From Prado023 sp963714995 (lineage in GTDB: Bacteria > Actinomycetota > Actinomycetes > S36-B12 > CAIYMF01), in the NCBI GenBank assembly GCA_963714995.1, contig CAVQQP010000005.1, positions 62,001 to 126,000 on the forward strand: a DNA stretch of 64,000 bases. The letters are read 5' to 3'. The translations under genes were made by a program, and so were the position numbers. Positions 57,918 through 64,000 of the stretch are shown one piece after another. How positions within the stretch are numbered: the stretch's first letter is position 1; each line of letters begins with the position of its first letter. The notes beneath the pieces were generated by a model. The model did no database searches, was not told where the DNA came from, and was given only the letters and a program-made list of their open reading frames with translations.

Positions 57918-58418
57918 CTACCTCCGCCTGCGGGGTCCGGGCATGCGCGGCTGGCCGTCCCCCAGGGCGAACGACATCACCATGTGGTTCCACGCGCAGT
58001 GCCGGCAGACCTCGACGACGTAGACCGTGAACCGGCCGTGCTCGTGTGCCATGACGGGCAGCTGGGCCTGAGCCCGGGCCGACCCGCTGAGCGGGCCGAG
58101 CTGCGCGCCGTACACCCACGTCACCTCGACCAGGTCGGGCCGGCGGCACACCGGGCAGCTCCGGCCCGCAGCCTCACCGTGGTACTTGGCGGCCCGCAGC
58201 AGCCCCGGGTCGGCATCGCAGTAGTCGCTGTTGAAGGCGCCGCCGCGGCGCATCGTCTCCAGGGCCGAACGCCGGGCCAGCGCGAAGGAGACCACGTCGC
58301 GCGGAGACTCGGGATCGTCGACGACCTCGGGGGCGAACTCGTCGGGATGCGGGGCCGGCGCCTTGGTCGGCGCGGACGTGCGGGTCCCGCGGATCGTCGA
58401 CGAGCGCGGGGCGGCCAT
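57918..58418 (-). CDS. DUF5318 family protein
   Basis: This homologue of M. tuberculosis Rv0049 has 166 residues. It has an N-terminal disordered part and a zinc-ribbon-like core with two CxxC pairs (CPVCRRPDLVEVTWVYG and EVCRHCAWNHMV). The function is unknown. It is divergent from the class A PBP and keeps the actinobacterial order DUF5318-ponA-GT87. TACCCT ends 6 nt before ATG 58418, suggesting a leaderless mRNA. Confidence 0.88.
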   Translation of the reverse strand: MAAPRSSTIRGTRTSAPTKAPAPHPDEFAPEVVDDPESPRDVVSFALARRSALETMRRGGAFNSDYCDADPGLLRAAKYHGEAAGRSCPVCRRPDLVEVTWVYGAQLGPLSGSARAQAQLPVMAHEHGRFTVYVVEVCRHCAWNHMVMSFALGDGQPRMPGPRRRR

Positions 58419-58506
58419 CGCACAAGGGTAGGGCGGACCGGCTCGGAGCGCACCCGTCGTCGCGATCGCGCCGCAGGGAACGCCCCGGTCCACTACCGTA
58501 CTGAAG

Positions 58507-60681
58507 GTGAGGATCAACTACCCGCGGGACGACCGCGAGGGATGGACGCGCTTCGTCCCGTCCTGGAAGCTCGTGCTCGGCACCCTCTCGACGCTGTTCG
58601 TCCTTGGGGTGGTGACCGTCGCGGCGCTCGTCGCCGTCGCCTGGGTCGCGATCGACATCCCCGAGGAGAACGAGGTCGCGGCGGCGCAGACCTCGATCAT
58701 CTACTGGAACGACGGCGAGAAGGAGATGGCCCGGCTCGGGGACACCAACCGGATCTCGCTGCCCCTCGAGGAGATTCCCGAGGACATGCAGAACGCGGTG
58801 GTCGCCGCGGAGGACCGCAGGTTCTACGAGCACTCCGGATTCGACCTGCGGGGCTTCACGCGGGCGATGTGGACCAACCTCACCACAGGATCCGCACAGG
58901 GTGGCTCGACGATCACGCAGCAGTACGCCAAGAACGCCTACCTCACGCAGGACAAGACCGTCCTGCGCAAGTTCAAGGAGCTGGTGCTGAGCCTGAAGCT
59001 CGAGACCACGCTGACCAAGGAGGAGATCCTCGAGCGCTACCTGAACACCATCTTCTTCGGCCGCGGCGCCTACGGCGTCCAGACGGCGTCCGAGGCCTAC
59101 TTCCGGGTGCCGGCCTCCGAGCTCACCCTCGAGCAGGCGGCCGTCCTCGCCGCGATCGTCAACTCGCCGGGCACCTTCAACCCCGACACCAACATGGACA
59201 ACCTCGAGACGAGGTATGCCTACGTCCTCAACGGCATGTACGAGGAGGGGTTCATCACCGAGGAGGAGCGTGACGAGGCGCTGGACAGCTTCCCGGACAT
59301 CGAGAAGCGCAAGACCGCCGAGCGCTACCGGGGGACGACCGGGTTCCTGATCCGTGCGGTGGAGGAGGAGCTGCTCGAGCTGGGCTTCACGGAGGCGGAG
59401 ATCGCCGGTGGCGGCCTGCGGATCGTGAGCACCTTCGACAAGGAGGCCCAGGCCTCGGCGGTCAAGGCCGTCAAGGAGCAGGCCCCCACCACGGGCATGG
59501 AGGGCGTGCGCATCGGCCTGGCTGCGGTCGAGCCGGTCACGGGCGAGTTCGTGGCCATGTACGGCGGCGCGAACTACCTCGAGGACCAGTTCAACAACGC
59601 GACCATGGCCAGCCAGCAGGCCGGCTCCACGTTCAAGCCCTTCGGCCTGGCGGCCGCGACCGAGGACCGGATCGGTCTGGACACGCTGTGGCCGGGCAAC
59701 TCGCCCACCGAGATCTCGGGCTACGAGGTCAACAACTACGCGGACAACTCCTACGGGGAGCAGGTGAGCCTGCTCAAGGGGACCGAGCAGTCGATCAACA
59801 CCGTGTACGTGGCCGTGGAGGACGAGACGGGTGTGGAGGCCGTTCAGGAGGCGGCCCTGCGTGCGGGGATCCCGGAGGACACCCCCGGGTTGAACCTCGA
59901 GGAGCCCAACCTGACCTTCGTCCTGGGCACCGCGTCGACGCACACCGTCGACATCGCCCAGTCCTATGCGACCTTCGCCGCGCGTGGGCAGCGCGCGGCC
60001 ACGACGACGATCCGGTCGGTGTCGGCCGCGGATGGCTCCGTGCTCTACGAGCGGATCGATGCGCCCCAGCAGATGTTCGACGAGAACACGGCCGATGTCG
60101 TGAACTTCGCGCTGCAGAGCGTCGTGGACAACGGCACGGGTGGCCCGGCACGGGCGCTCGGCCGGTCCGTGGCGGCCAAGACCGGGTCGACCGACGAGTA
60201 CCGGTCGGCGTGGTTCGCCGGGTACGTCCCGCAGCTGTCGGCGGCCGTGAGCTTCAGCAAGAACGACAAGAACGGCAACGTCCTGTCCCTGTCGGGCGTG
60301 GGTGGCCAGACGCAGTTCTTCGGCAGTGGCTACCCGGCGCGCGTGTGGACGGCCTTCATGGTGGGGGCGCTGGCCGACATGGCGGTGGAGGAGTTCGTGG
60401 AGCCCGCAGACATGCCCACGGGCGGCGGGGGGTTCACCCCCACCCCGACGCCGACGCCCACCCCGACGCCCACCCCGACGCCGACGCCCACCCCGAGCCC
60501 CACTCCGACACCGGAGCCGACACCCGAGCCGACCCTCGAGCCGACACCGGAGCCGACGCCGACGCCGGAGCCCCCGACGCCGGAGCCCCCACAGCCGACC
60601 GAGGCCGCGCAGCCGGACCAGGGCGGTGGCCAGGGTCAGGCCCAGGGTGCTGTGTCGGCCACGCCCAGCCCCACGGGTTAG
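58507..60681 (+). CDS. Class A penicillin-binding protein (PonA-like)
   Basis: This bifunctional peptidoglycan glycosyltransferase/transpeptidase has 724 residues. One N-terminal helix (about 21-45) precedes the glycosyltransferase 51 domain with catalytic Glu102 in AVVAAEDRRFYEHSG and GGSTITQQYAKN. The transpeptidase domain (about 330-640) has Ser374 and Lys377 in QQAGSTFKPFG, the SxN motif in EQSINTVYV and KTGST. A C-terminal tail (about 645-724) is a long Thr/Pro repeat. It is the counterpart of M. tuberculosis PonA1. TACCGT ends 7 nt before GTG 58507. Confidence 0.94.
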   Translation: MRINYPRDDREGWTRFVPSWKLVLGTLSTLFVLGVVTVAALVAVAWVAIDIPEENEVAAAQTSIIYWNDGEKEMARLGDTNRISLPLEEIPEDMQNAVVAAEDRRFYEHSGFDLRGFTRAMWTNLTTGSAQGGSTITQQYAKNAYLTQDKTVLRKFKELVLSLKLETTLTKEEILERYLNTIFFGRGAYGVQTASEAYFRVPASELTLEQAAVLAAIVNSPGTFNPDTNMDNLETRYAYVLNGMYEEGFITEEERDEALDSFPDIEKRKTAERYRGTTGFLIRAVEEELLELGFTEAEIAGGGLRIVSTFDKEAQASAVKAVKEQAPTTGMEGVRIGLAAVEPVTGEFVAMYGGANYLEDQFNNATMASQQAGSTFKPFGLAAATEDRIGLDTLWPGNSPTEISGYEVNNYADNSYGEQVSLLKGTEQSINTVYVAVEDETGVEAVQEAALRAGIPEDTPGLNLEEPNLTFVLGTASTHTVDIAQSYATFAARGQRAATTTIRSVSAADGSVLYERIDAPQQMFDENTADVVNFALQSVVDNGTGGPARALGRSVAAKTGSTDEYRSAWFAGYVPQLSAAVSFSKNDKNGNVLSLSGVGGQTQFFGSGYPARVWTAFMVGALADMAVEEFVEPADMPTGGGGFTPTPTPTPTPTPTPTPTPTPSPTPTPEPTPEPTLEPTPEPTPTPEPPTPEPPQPTEAAQPDQGGGQGQAQGAVSATPSPTG

Positions 60682-60708
60682 CCGGGCAGTGGCCGTACGC
60701 TGACGCGC

Positions 60709-62094
60709 GTGAACCGCACCGAGCCGCGTCCGTACGTGGTGCCCACGCAGGCCGACCCGGTGGCCCGTGCGGCCCTGCCGCTGCTGGGTGGCCCCGTGGG
60801 TCGGTACGCCGGCCTGGGGCGGTCGTGGTGGACCCCGATCCGGGTGTCGATCGTGGTCGGCCTGCTCGTCTACGCGGTCGGGTGGCTGTCCAAGGGGTAC
60901 TGCCTGGCCAACGGCTGGGGAGCCCCCCAGCGCTACATGTACCTGTGCTACTCCGACATCCCGATCCTGTACTCCGCGCGTGGGCTGGCCGACGGGGCGT
61001 TCCCGTACCTGCTCGACCCCGGTCCGGGCCAGCAGGTGCTGGAGTACCCGGTGCTGACCGGGGTCTTCATGTACGTGGCCGCGTGGGTCACCCGGCTGCT
61101 CGGGGGTGACAGCCAGACGTTCTTCGGTGTCAACGTGGTGGGCATGTCGGCCCTGCTGGCGTGGACGATCGCGAGCACCGGATCGATCGTGCGCCGCCGA
61201 CCCTGGGACGCGTTGATGGTCGCGCTGGCCCCGGTCGTGGCCCTGGCCGGGTTCGTGAACTGGGACCTCCTGGCGATCGCCCTGACCGCGGCCTCGCTGG
61301 CTGCCTGGTCCCGGCGGCATCCCGGGGTGGCCGGCATGTGGCTCGGGCTGGCCGTGGCGGCCAAGTTCTACCCGCTGGTGCTCCTCGGCCCCATCGTCCT
61401 GCTGTGCGCGCGGCGGGGGCAGTGGCGGGCACTGGGCGCCTTCCTGGCGGGGGCCCTCGGCTCCTGGCTCGTGGTCAACCTGCCGGTGATGCTGGCCAAC
61501 TTCGAGGGGTGGTCGCGCTTCTACACGTTCTCCCGGGAGCGCGGGATCGACTTCGGCTCGCCGTGGTACGCCCTGACGCTGGTGGGGGTGGACCTCCCGG
61601 GCGGCGCGGTCAACTCGTTGGCCTCAGGGTCGTTCCTGCTGGCGTGTGCGGCGATCGCGTGGCTGGTCCTGCGGGCGCCCCAGCCGCCGAGGCTGGCGTC
61701 GTTGGCCTTCCTGACCGTCGGCGCCTTCGTCCTGACCAACAAGGTCTACTCCCCGCAGTACGTGCTGTGGGTGCTCCCGCTGGCGGTGCTGGCCCGACCG
61801 CGGTGGCGTGACCTGCTGATCTGGCAGGCGGCCGAGTCGGCGTACTTCGTGGGCATCTGGTGGTTCCTCGTCGGGTACGGCACCCAGGACAAGGGCCTGC
61901 ACGAGGGCTGGTACGTGGCCGCCACGGCGGCGCACTGGCTGGCGACGGCATGGCTGATGGCGCTGGTAGCCCGGGACGCCTGGTCCCCGCACCACGACCC
62001 GATCCGCACAGACGGCTACCCCGAGCACACAGACGACCCAGGCGGCGGCGTCCTGGACAACCCGGATTTCCTCCAACTCTCGGGCGCTCGGTGA
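60709..62094 (+). CDS. Glycosyltransferase 87 family membrane protein
   Basis: This 461-residue polytopic protein belongs to GT-C family 87 (DUF2029), typified by the polyprenyl-phosphate-mannose-dependent alpha-mannosyltransferases of lipoarabinomannan synthesis. About ten transmembrane helices are visible from about 43. LYSARGLADGAFPYLLDPGP after TM1 fits the extracytoplasmic catalytic loop. It follows the class A PBP, as Rv0051 follows ponA1, so a cell-envelope glycan role is likely. TACGCT (60696-60701) ends 7 nt before GTG 60709. Confidence 0.88.
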   Translation: MNRTEPRPYVVPTQADPVARAALPLLGGPVGRYAGLGRSWWTPIRVSIVVGLLVYAVGWLSKGYCLANGWGAPQRYMYLCYSDIPILYSARGLADGAFPYLLDPGPGQQVLEYPVLTGVFMYVAAWVTRLLGGDSQTFFGVNVVGMSALLAWTIASTGSIVRRRPWDALMVALAPVVALAGFVNWDLLAIALTAASLAAWSRRHPGVAGMWLGLAVAAKFYPLVLLGPIVLLCARRGQWRALGAFLAGALGSWLVVNLPVMLANFEGWSRFYTFSRERGIDFGSPWYALTLVGVDLPGGAVNSLASGSFLLACAAIAWLVLRAPQPPRLASLAFLTVGAFVLTNKVYSPQYVLWVLPLAVLARPRWRDLLIWQAAESAYFVGIWWFLVGYGTQDKGLHEGWYVAATAAHWLATAWLMALVARDAWSPHHDPIRTDGYPEHTDDPGGGVLDNPDFLQLSGAR

Positions 62095-62098
62095 CGGT

Positions 62099-62141
62099 TG
62101 ATCCAAGTCTCGGGCACGTTCTCGGCCCGAAAGTTGGATCA
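62099..62141. terminator. Imperfect 17-bp hairpin between GT87 and the racemase-like gene
   Basis: The left arm (62099-62115) and right arm (62125-62141) are complementary at 15 of 17 positions with a 9-base loop. It lies 5 bases past the GT87 stop and 23 bases before the convergent gene's stop, so it may serve as a bidirectional terminator. The sequence tccaactctcgggc just inside the GT87 coding end (62072-62085) resembles the left arm. Confidence 0.55.
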
Positions 62142-62164
62142 GATCGGGATCATGGGCGCTGCGG

Positions 62165-63364
62165 TCAGCCGATGATCGCGTCCGGCGCCACGGTCGTGAA
62201 CCGCACGTCGCACTCGAGCAGCTCACCGACCGGTGGCGGGATCGTGCCCTTGGGGATCCGCAGCATCGAGACGTGCATGTGGGGCGGCTCGAGGAACCAC
62301 GCCTGACCCCCCGAGGGCAGCCGGAACGGCGAGCGGAAGCGGCCCGCAGCCTCCAGCGCACCCGAGCCGGCGGCGGCCGCACGCTGACGGGCGCTGCGGG
62401 CCGGGCGTGGGGCCGTGAGCGCGACGCCGTGCGAGGTCCCGCCGCCGATCACCACGACGTACCCGTCGCGGGGTCCGCGGCGCTGGTGGTACCCGGCGGA
62501 CTGGCCCTGCGGCGTGGCATGGACGGCGAGCACGGTCCCGCCGGCGCGCAGCGACCCGCGGTCGCCCAGCCACAGCCGCGTGCCCAGGCGCAGCCGGATC
62601 GGGATGTCGGGCAGTGCCTCCCGGACCTGGGTGCACTCGCGGTCGTCGAGGTGGCTGACCCACAGGGACCCGGCGTCGGACAGCCCGGCCAGGTTCGCCA
62701 GCAGGTTCGGCCACAGCAGCCCCCAGGCCACGACCTCGTGGACCCGGGCCGACCCGATCACGACCGGCTGGTGGGCGGAGTCGTCCGAGGTCAGCATCGC
62801 CATCGACCCGATGCGCGGCTCCTCAGGGGTCGCGATCGGCAGGTGCAGGGCCAGGCCCTCGAGGCGGATGGCGCCGGAGTCGATGTGCGGCGCGAGGGTG
62901 GTGATCGCGGCGGCGACCTCGTCCTCGGTCATCCCGAACCGGCGCATCGAGGTCAGGCCCTCGAGGACCACCCGGCGCGGCGTCTGCGGTGAGGACAGGG
63001 CCACGATCTCGGCGGCTGACTCCGGGCTGGCGACGGTGTGGATGATCCGCGCGGAGTCGGGGTGCTCGGCCAGGGCCCGCCAGGCACCGGCCACCACCTC
63101 GCCGCGCAGCGTCAGCGGCTCGAGCACCAGGACGTCGAGCTCGGCCTCGGCGGCCAGGACCGCGGGGGCCTCATGGACGGTGCCCACCGCCACGCAGTCG
63201 GCGCCGAGCCGGCGGGCCTCGGCGGCGAGCCGGACGTTGCCCACCCCGTAGCCGTTGCCCTTCGCCACGGGCACGAGGGTGGCGCCGGTCGCGGTGATCG
63301 CGTCGCGGACCCGGTCCTGGTGGGCCCGCCAGCGCGGGGTGTCGATGGTGATGACGAAGCTCAT
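62165..63364 (-). CDS. Alanine racemase-like PLP protein
   Basis: This fold type III PLP protein of 399 residues resembles the alanine racemase N-terminal barrel. The PLP lysine is in LVPVAKGNGYGVGNV. The actinobacterial type is paired with FemX-like lipid II transferases. Canonical racemase residues such as the C-terminal catalytic Tyr are not clearly placed, although AGYHQRRGPRDGY is in that region. It could supply a D-amino acid or act as a non-racemase partner of the lipid II:glycine pathway. ATG 63364. The 127 bases upstream are low-complexity (ctgctcgtgctcgtg) without a gene. Confidence 0.75.
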   Translation of the reverse strand: MSFVITIDTPRWRAHQDRVRDAITATGATLVPVAKGNGYGVGNVRLAAEARRLGADCVAVGTVHEAPAVLAAEAELDVLVLEPLTLRGEVVAGAWRALAEHPDSARIIHTVASPESAAEIVALSSPQTPRRVVLEGLTSMRRFGMTEDEVAAAITTLAPHIDSGAIRLEGLALHLPIATPEEPRIGSMAMLTSDDSAHQPVVIGSARVHEVVAWGLLWPNLLANLAGLSDAGSLWVSHLDDRECTQVREALPDIPIRLRLGTRLWLGDRGSLRAGGTVLAVHATPQGQSAGYHQRRGPRDGYVVVIGGGTSHGVALTAPRPARSARQRAAAAGSGALEAAGRFRSPFRLPSGGQAWFLEPPHMHVSMLRIPKGTIPPPVGELLECDVRFTTVAPDAIIG

Positions 63365-63491
63365 GTGCCCTCATGTCCTGCCGGTGCGTCGGGTCCTGCT
63401 GGTGCGGTGCTGCTCGTGCTCGTGCTGCTGGTGCGCCGGGTGCTCGCGCGTGGGGTCCTGGGGTGCCGGCTGAGATCCGCCGGTGCCGGTC

Positions 63492-64000
63492 TCAGCGACG
63501 GCGCATGTAGGCCTCGAAGGCCCGGGTCAGCGCCGGGCGGATCGCATAGTCCCATTCCCCGACGTACTCCTGGGCAAACCCGCCGGTGCCCACCTTGAAC
63601 TGCAGCAGGCCGAACAGGTGGTCCTCGGGGTCCAGGGTGTCGGTGATGCCGCGCATGTCGTAGGTGTCGGCACCGGTGTCGCGGGCATCGCGGATCATCT
63701 GCCACTGGATCGCGTTGCTGGGCCGCAGGTCACGCCCGGCCGTCGTGGAGGCGCCGTAGGAGTACCAGACGTGCCGGTTGACCCGCACGGCGATCGTGGC
63801 GGCGTGGCAGGTGCCCTCATGCTCGGCGAGGTACAGCGAGATCCGGGCGGGGTCCTCGGCGCGCAGCGAGGCCCACATCCGCTGGAAGTAGGGAAGGCCG
63901 CGGGGGGTGAACCGATCGCGCTCGGCGGTCTCGACGTAGACCTCGTGGAACGTGGGCAGGTCGCGGGCGTCGCCCTGGCGGACGGTGATCCCCGCCTTGG
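63492..64000 (-). CDS. Lipid II aminoacyltransferase FemX-like (FemABX family), 5' truncated
   Basis: This is the C-terminal about 169 residues of a FemABX/GNAT-fold protein; the frame is open to the window edge. Visible are PTFHEVYVETAERDRFTPRG, YLAEHEGTCHAATIAVRVN, WYSYGASTTAGRDLRPSNAI, YDMRGITDTLDPEDHLFGLL and VGEWDYAIRPALTRAFEAY. This family adds the first residue of a peptidoglycan cross-bridge (glycine in Streptomyces FemX) to lipid II using aminoacyl-tRNA. It forms a pair with the racemase-like gene. Confidence 0.88.
   Translation of the reverse strand, partial: KAGITVRQGDARDLPTFHEVYVETAERDRFTPRGLPYFQRMWASLRAEDPARISLYLAEHEGTCHAATIAVRVNRHVWYSYGASTTAGRDLRPSNAIQWQMIRDARDTGADTYDMRGITDTLDPEDHLFGLLQFKVGTGGFAQEYVGEWDYAIRPALTRAFEAYMRRR

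Noticed and set aside
60435..60675. Repeated cccacgccgacg-type DNA near the end of the class A PBP gene
   Set aside because: It encodes a Thr/Pro repeat tail typical of wall-spanning proteins. It is in frame and not a separate repeat element or CRISPR.
58174..61320. Long minus-strand open frame (about 1048 codons) opposite the class A PBP and GT87
   Set aside because: It is a shadow frame: the plus-strand genes have strong motifs and the antisense frame is repetitive (Arg/Gly-rich).

Overview
This is the replication-origin region of a high-G+C actinobacterial chromosome (class Actinomycetia). The evidence is the gene order trpG-DUF881-sortase-crgA-rhomboid-ppiA-tRNAs-DUF3566-gyrA-gyrB-dciA-recF-dnaN-oriC-dnaA-rpmH-rnpA-yidD-yidC-jag-rsmG-parB. 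It matches the Mycobacterium/Streptomyces origin neighbourhood, as do the actinobacterial marker families CrgA, DLW-39, DUF3566, DUF6049, DUF5318, PASTA kinase, FHA proteins and Ino1. A FemX-like lipid II aminoacyltransferase argues against Mycobacterium itself. I cannot fix the genus.

Layout. At 1-5.2 kb lie the end of a PLP aminotransferase, the glutamine amidotransferase TrpG/PabA, an envelope operon (DUF881, class E sortase, small membrane protein), CrgA, a rhomboid protease and a cyclophilin. At 5.4-11.3 kb are tRNA-Ala, the tiny DLW-39 protein, tRNA-Ile, DUF3566 and the gyrBA operon. At 11.5-16.4 kb are dciA, recF, dnaN, oriC with a cluster of DnaA boxes, and dnaA, which carries an apparent one-base frameshift in domain I. 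At 16.6-20.7 kb, rightward, are rpmH, rnpA, yidD, yidC, jag, rsmG with an internal parS, and parB. No parA lies between rsmG and parB. The gap instead holds a palindrome of two perfect DnaA boxes. An HTH protein of unknown role follows parB. At 21.9-31.2 kb are ddl, an aminotransferase, a secreted phospholipase-D-like protein carrying a PKD domain, a CwlM-like amidase homologue, trxA, trxB and a membrane pseudokinase. At 31.3-37.7 kb are murJ, DUF6049, NUDIX and the CCA-adding enzyme. From 38 to 47.7 kb come an OatA-like acyltransferase, tRNA-Leu, two MFS exporters, a lytic transglycosylase, a CoA-transferase and PadR-ino1. At 47.7-55.5 kb is the cell-wall signalling cluster fhaA-fhaB-pstP-rodA-pbpA-pknB. 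From 55.6 kb to the end are galE with an unusual insertion, a Fpg/Nei glycosylase, DUF5318, a class A PBP, a GT87 mannosyltransferase-like protein, an alanine-racemase-like protein and the C-terminal part of FemX.

How it fits together. One theme is replication and segregation (gyrase, DciA, RecF, DnaN, DnaA, ParB/parS, with DnaA boxes outside oriC as well). The other is control of envelope growth: PknB, PstP, FhaA/B, the pseudokinase, CwlM, MurJ, RodA, PbpA and the class A PBP form the lipid II synthesis, flipping and polymerisation network known from mycobacteria, and all are encoded here. Many genes look leaderless, with a TANNNT -10 hexamer ending 6-8 nt before the start codon.

No CRISPR array, insertion sequence or prophage was seen. 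The points most worth a second look are the dnaA frameshift, the missing parA with its DnaA-box palindrome and HTH neighbour, the GalE insertion, the Leu in the gyrase quinolone pocket, and the secreted PLD/PKD protein.
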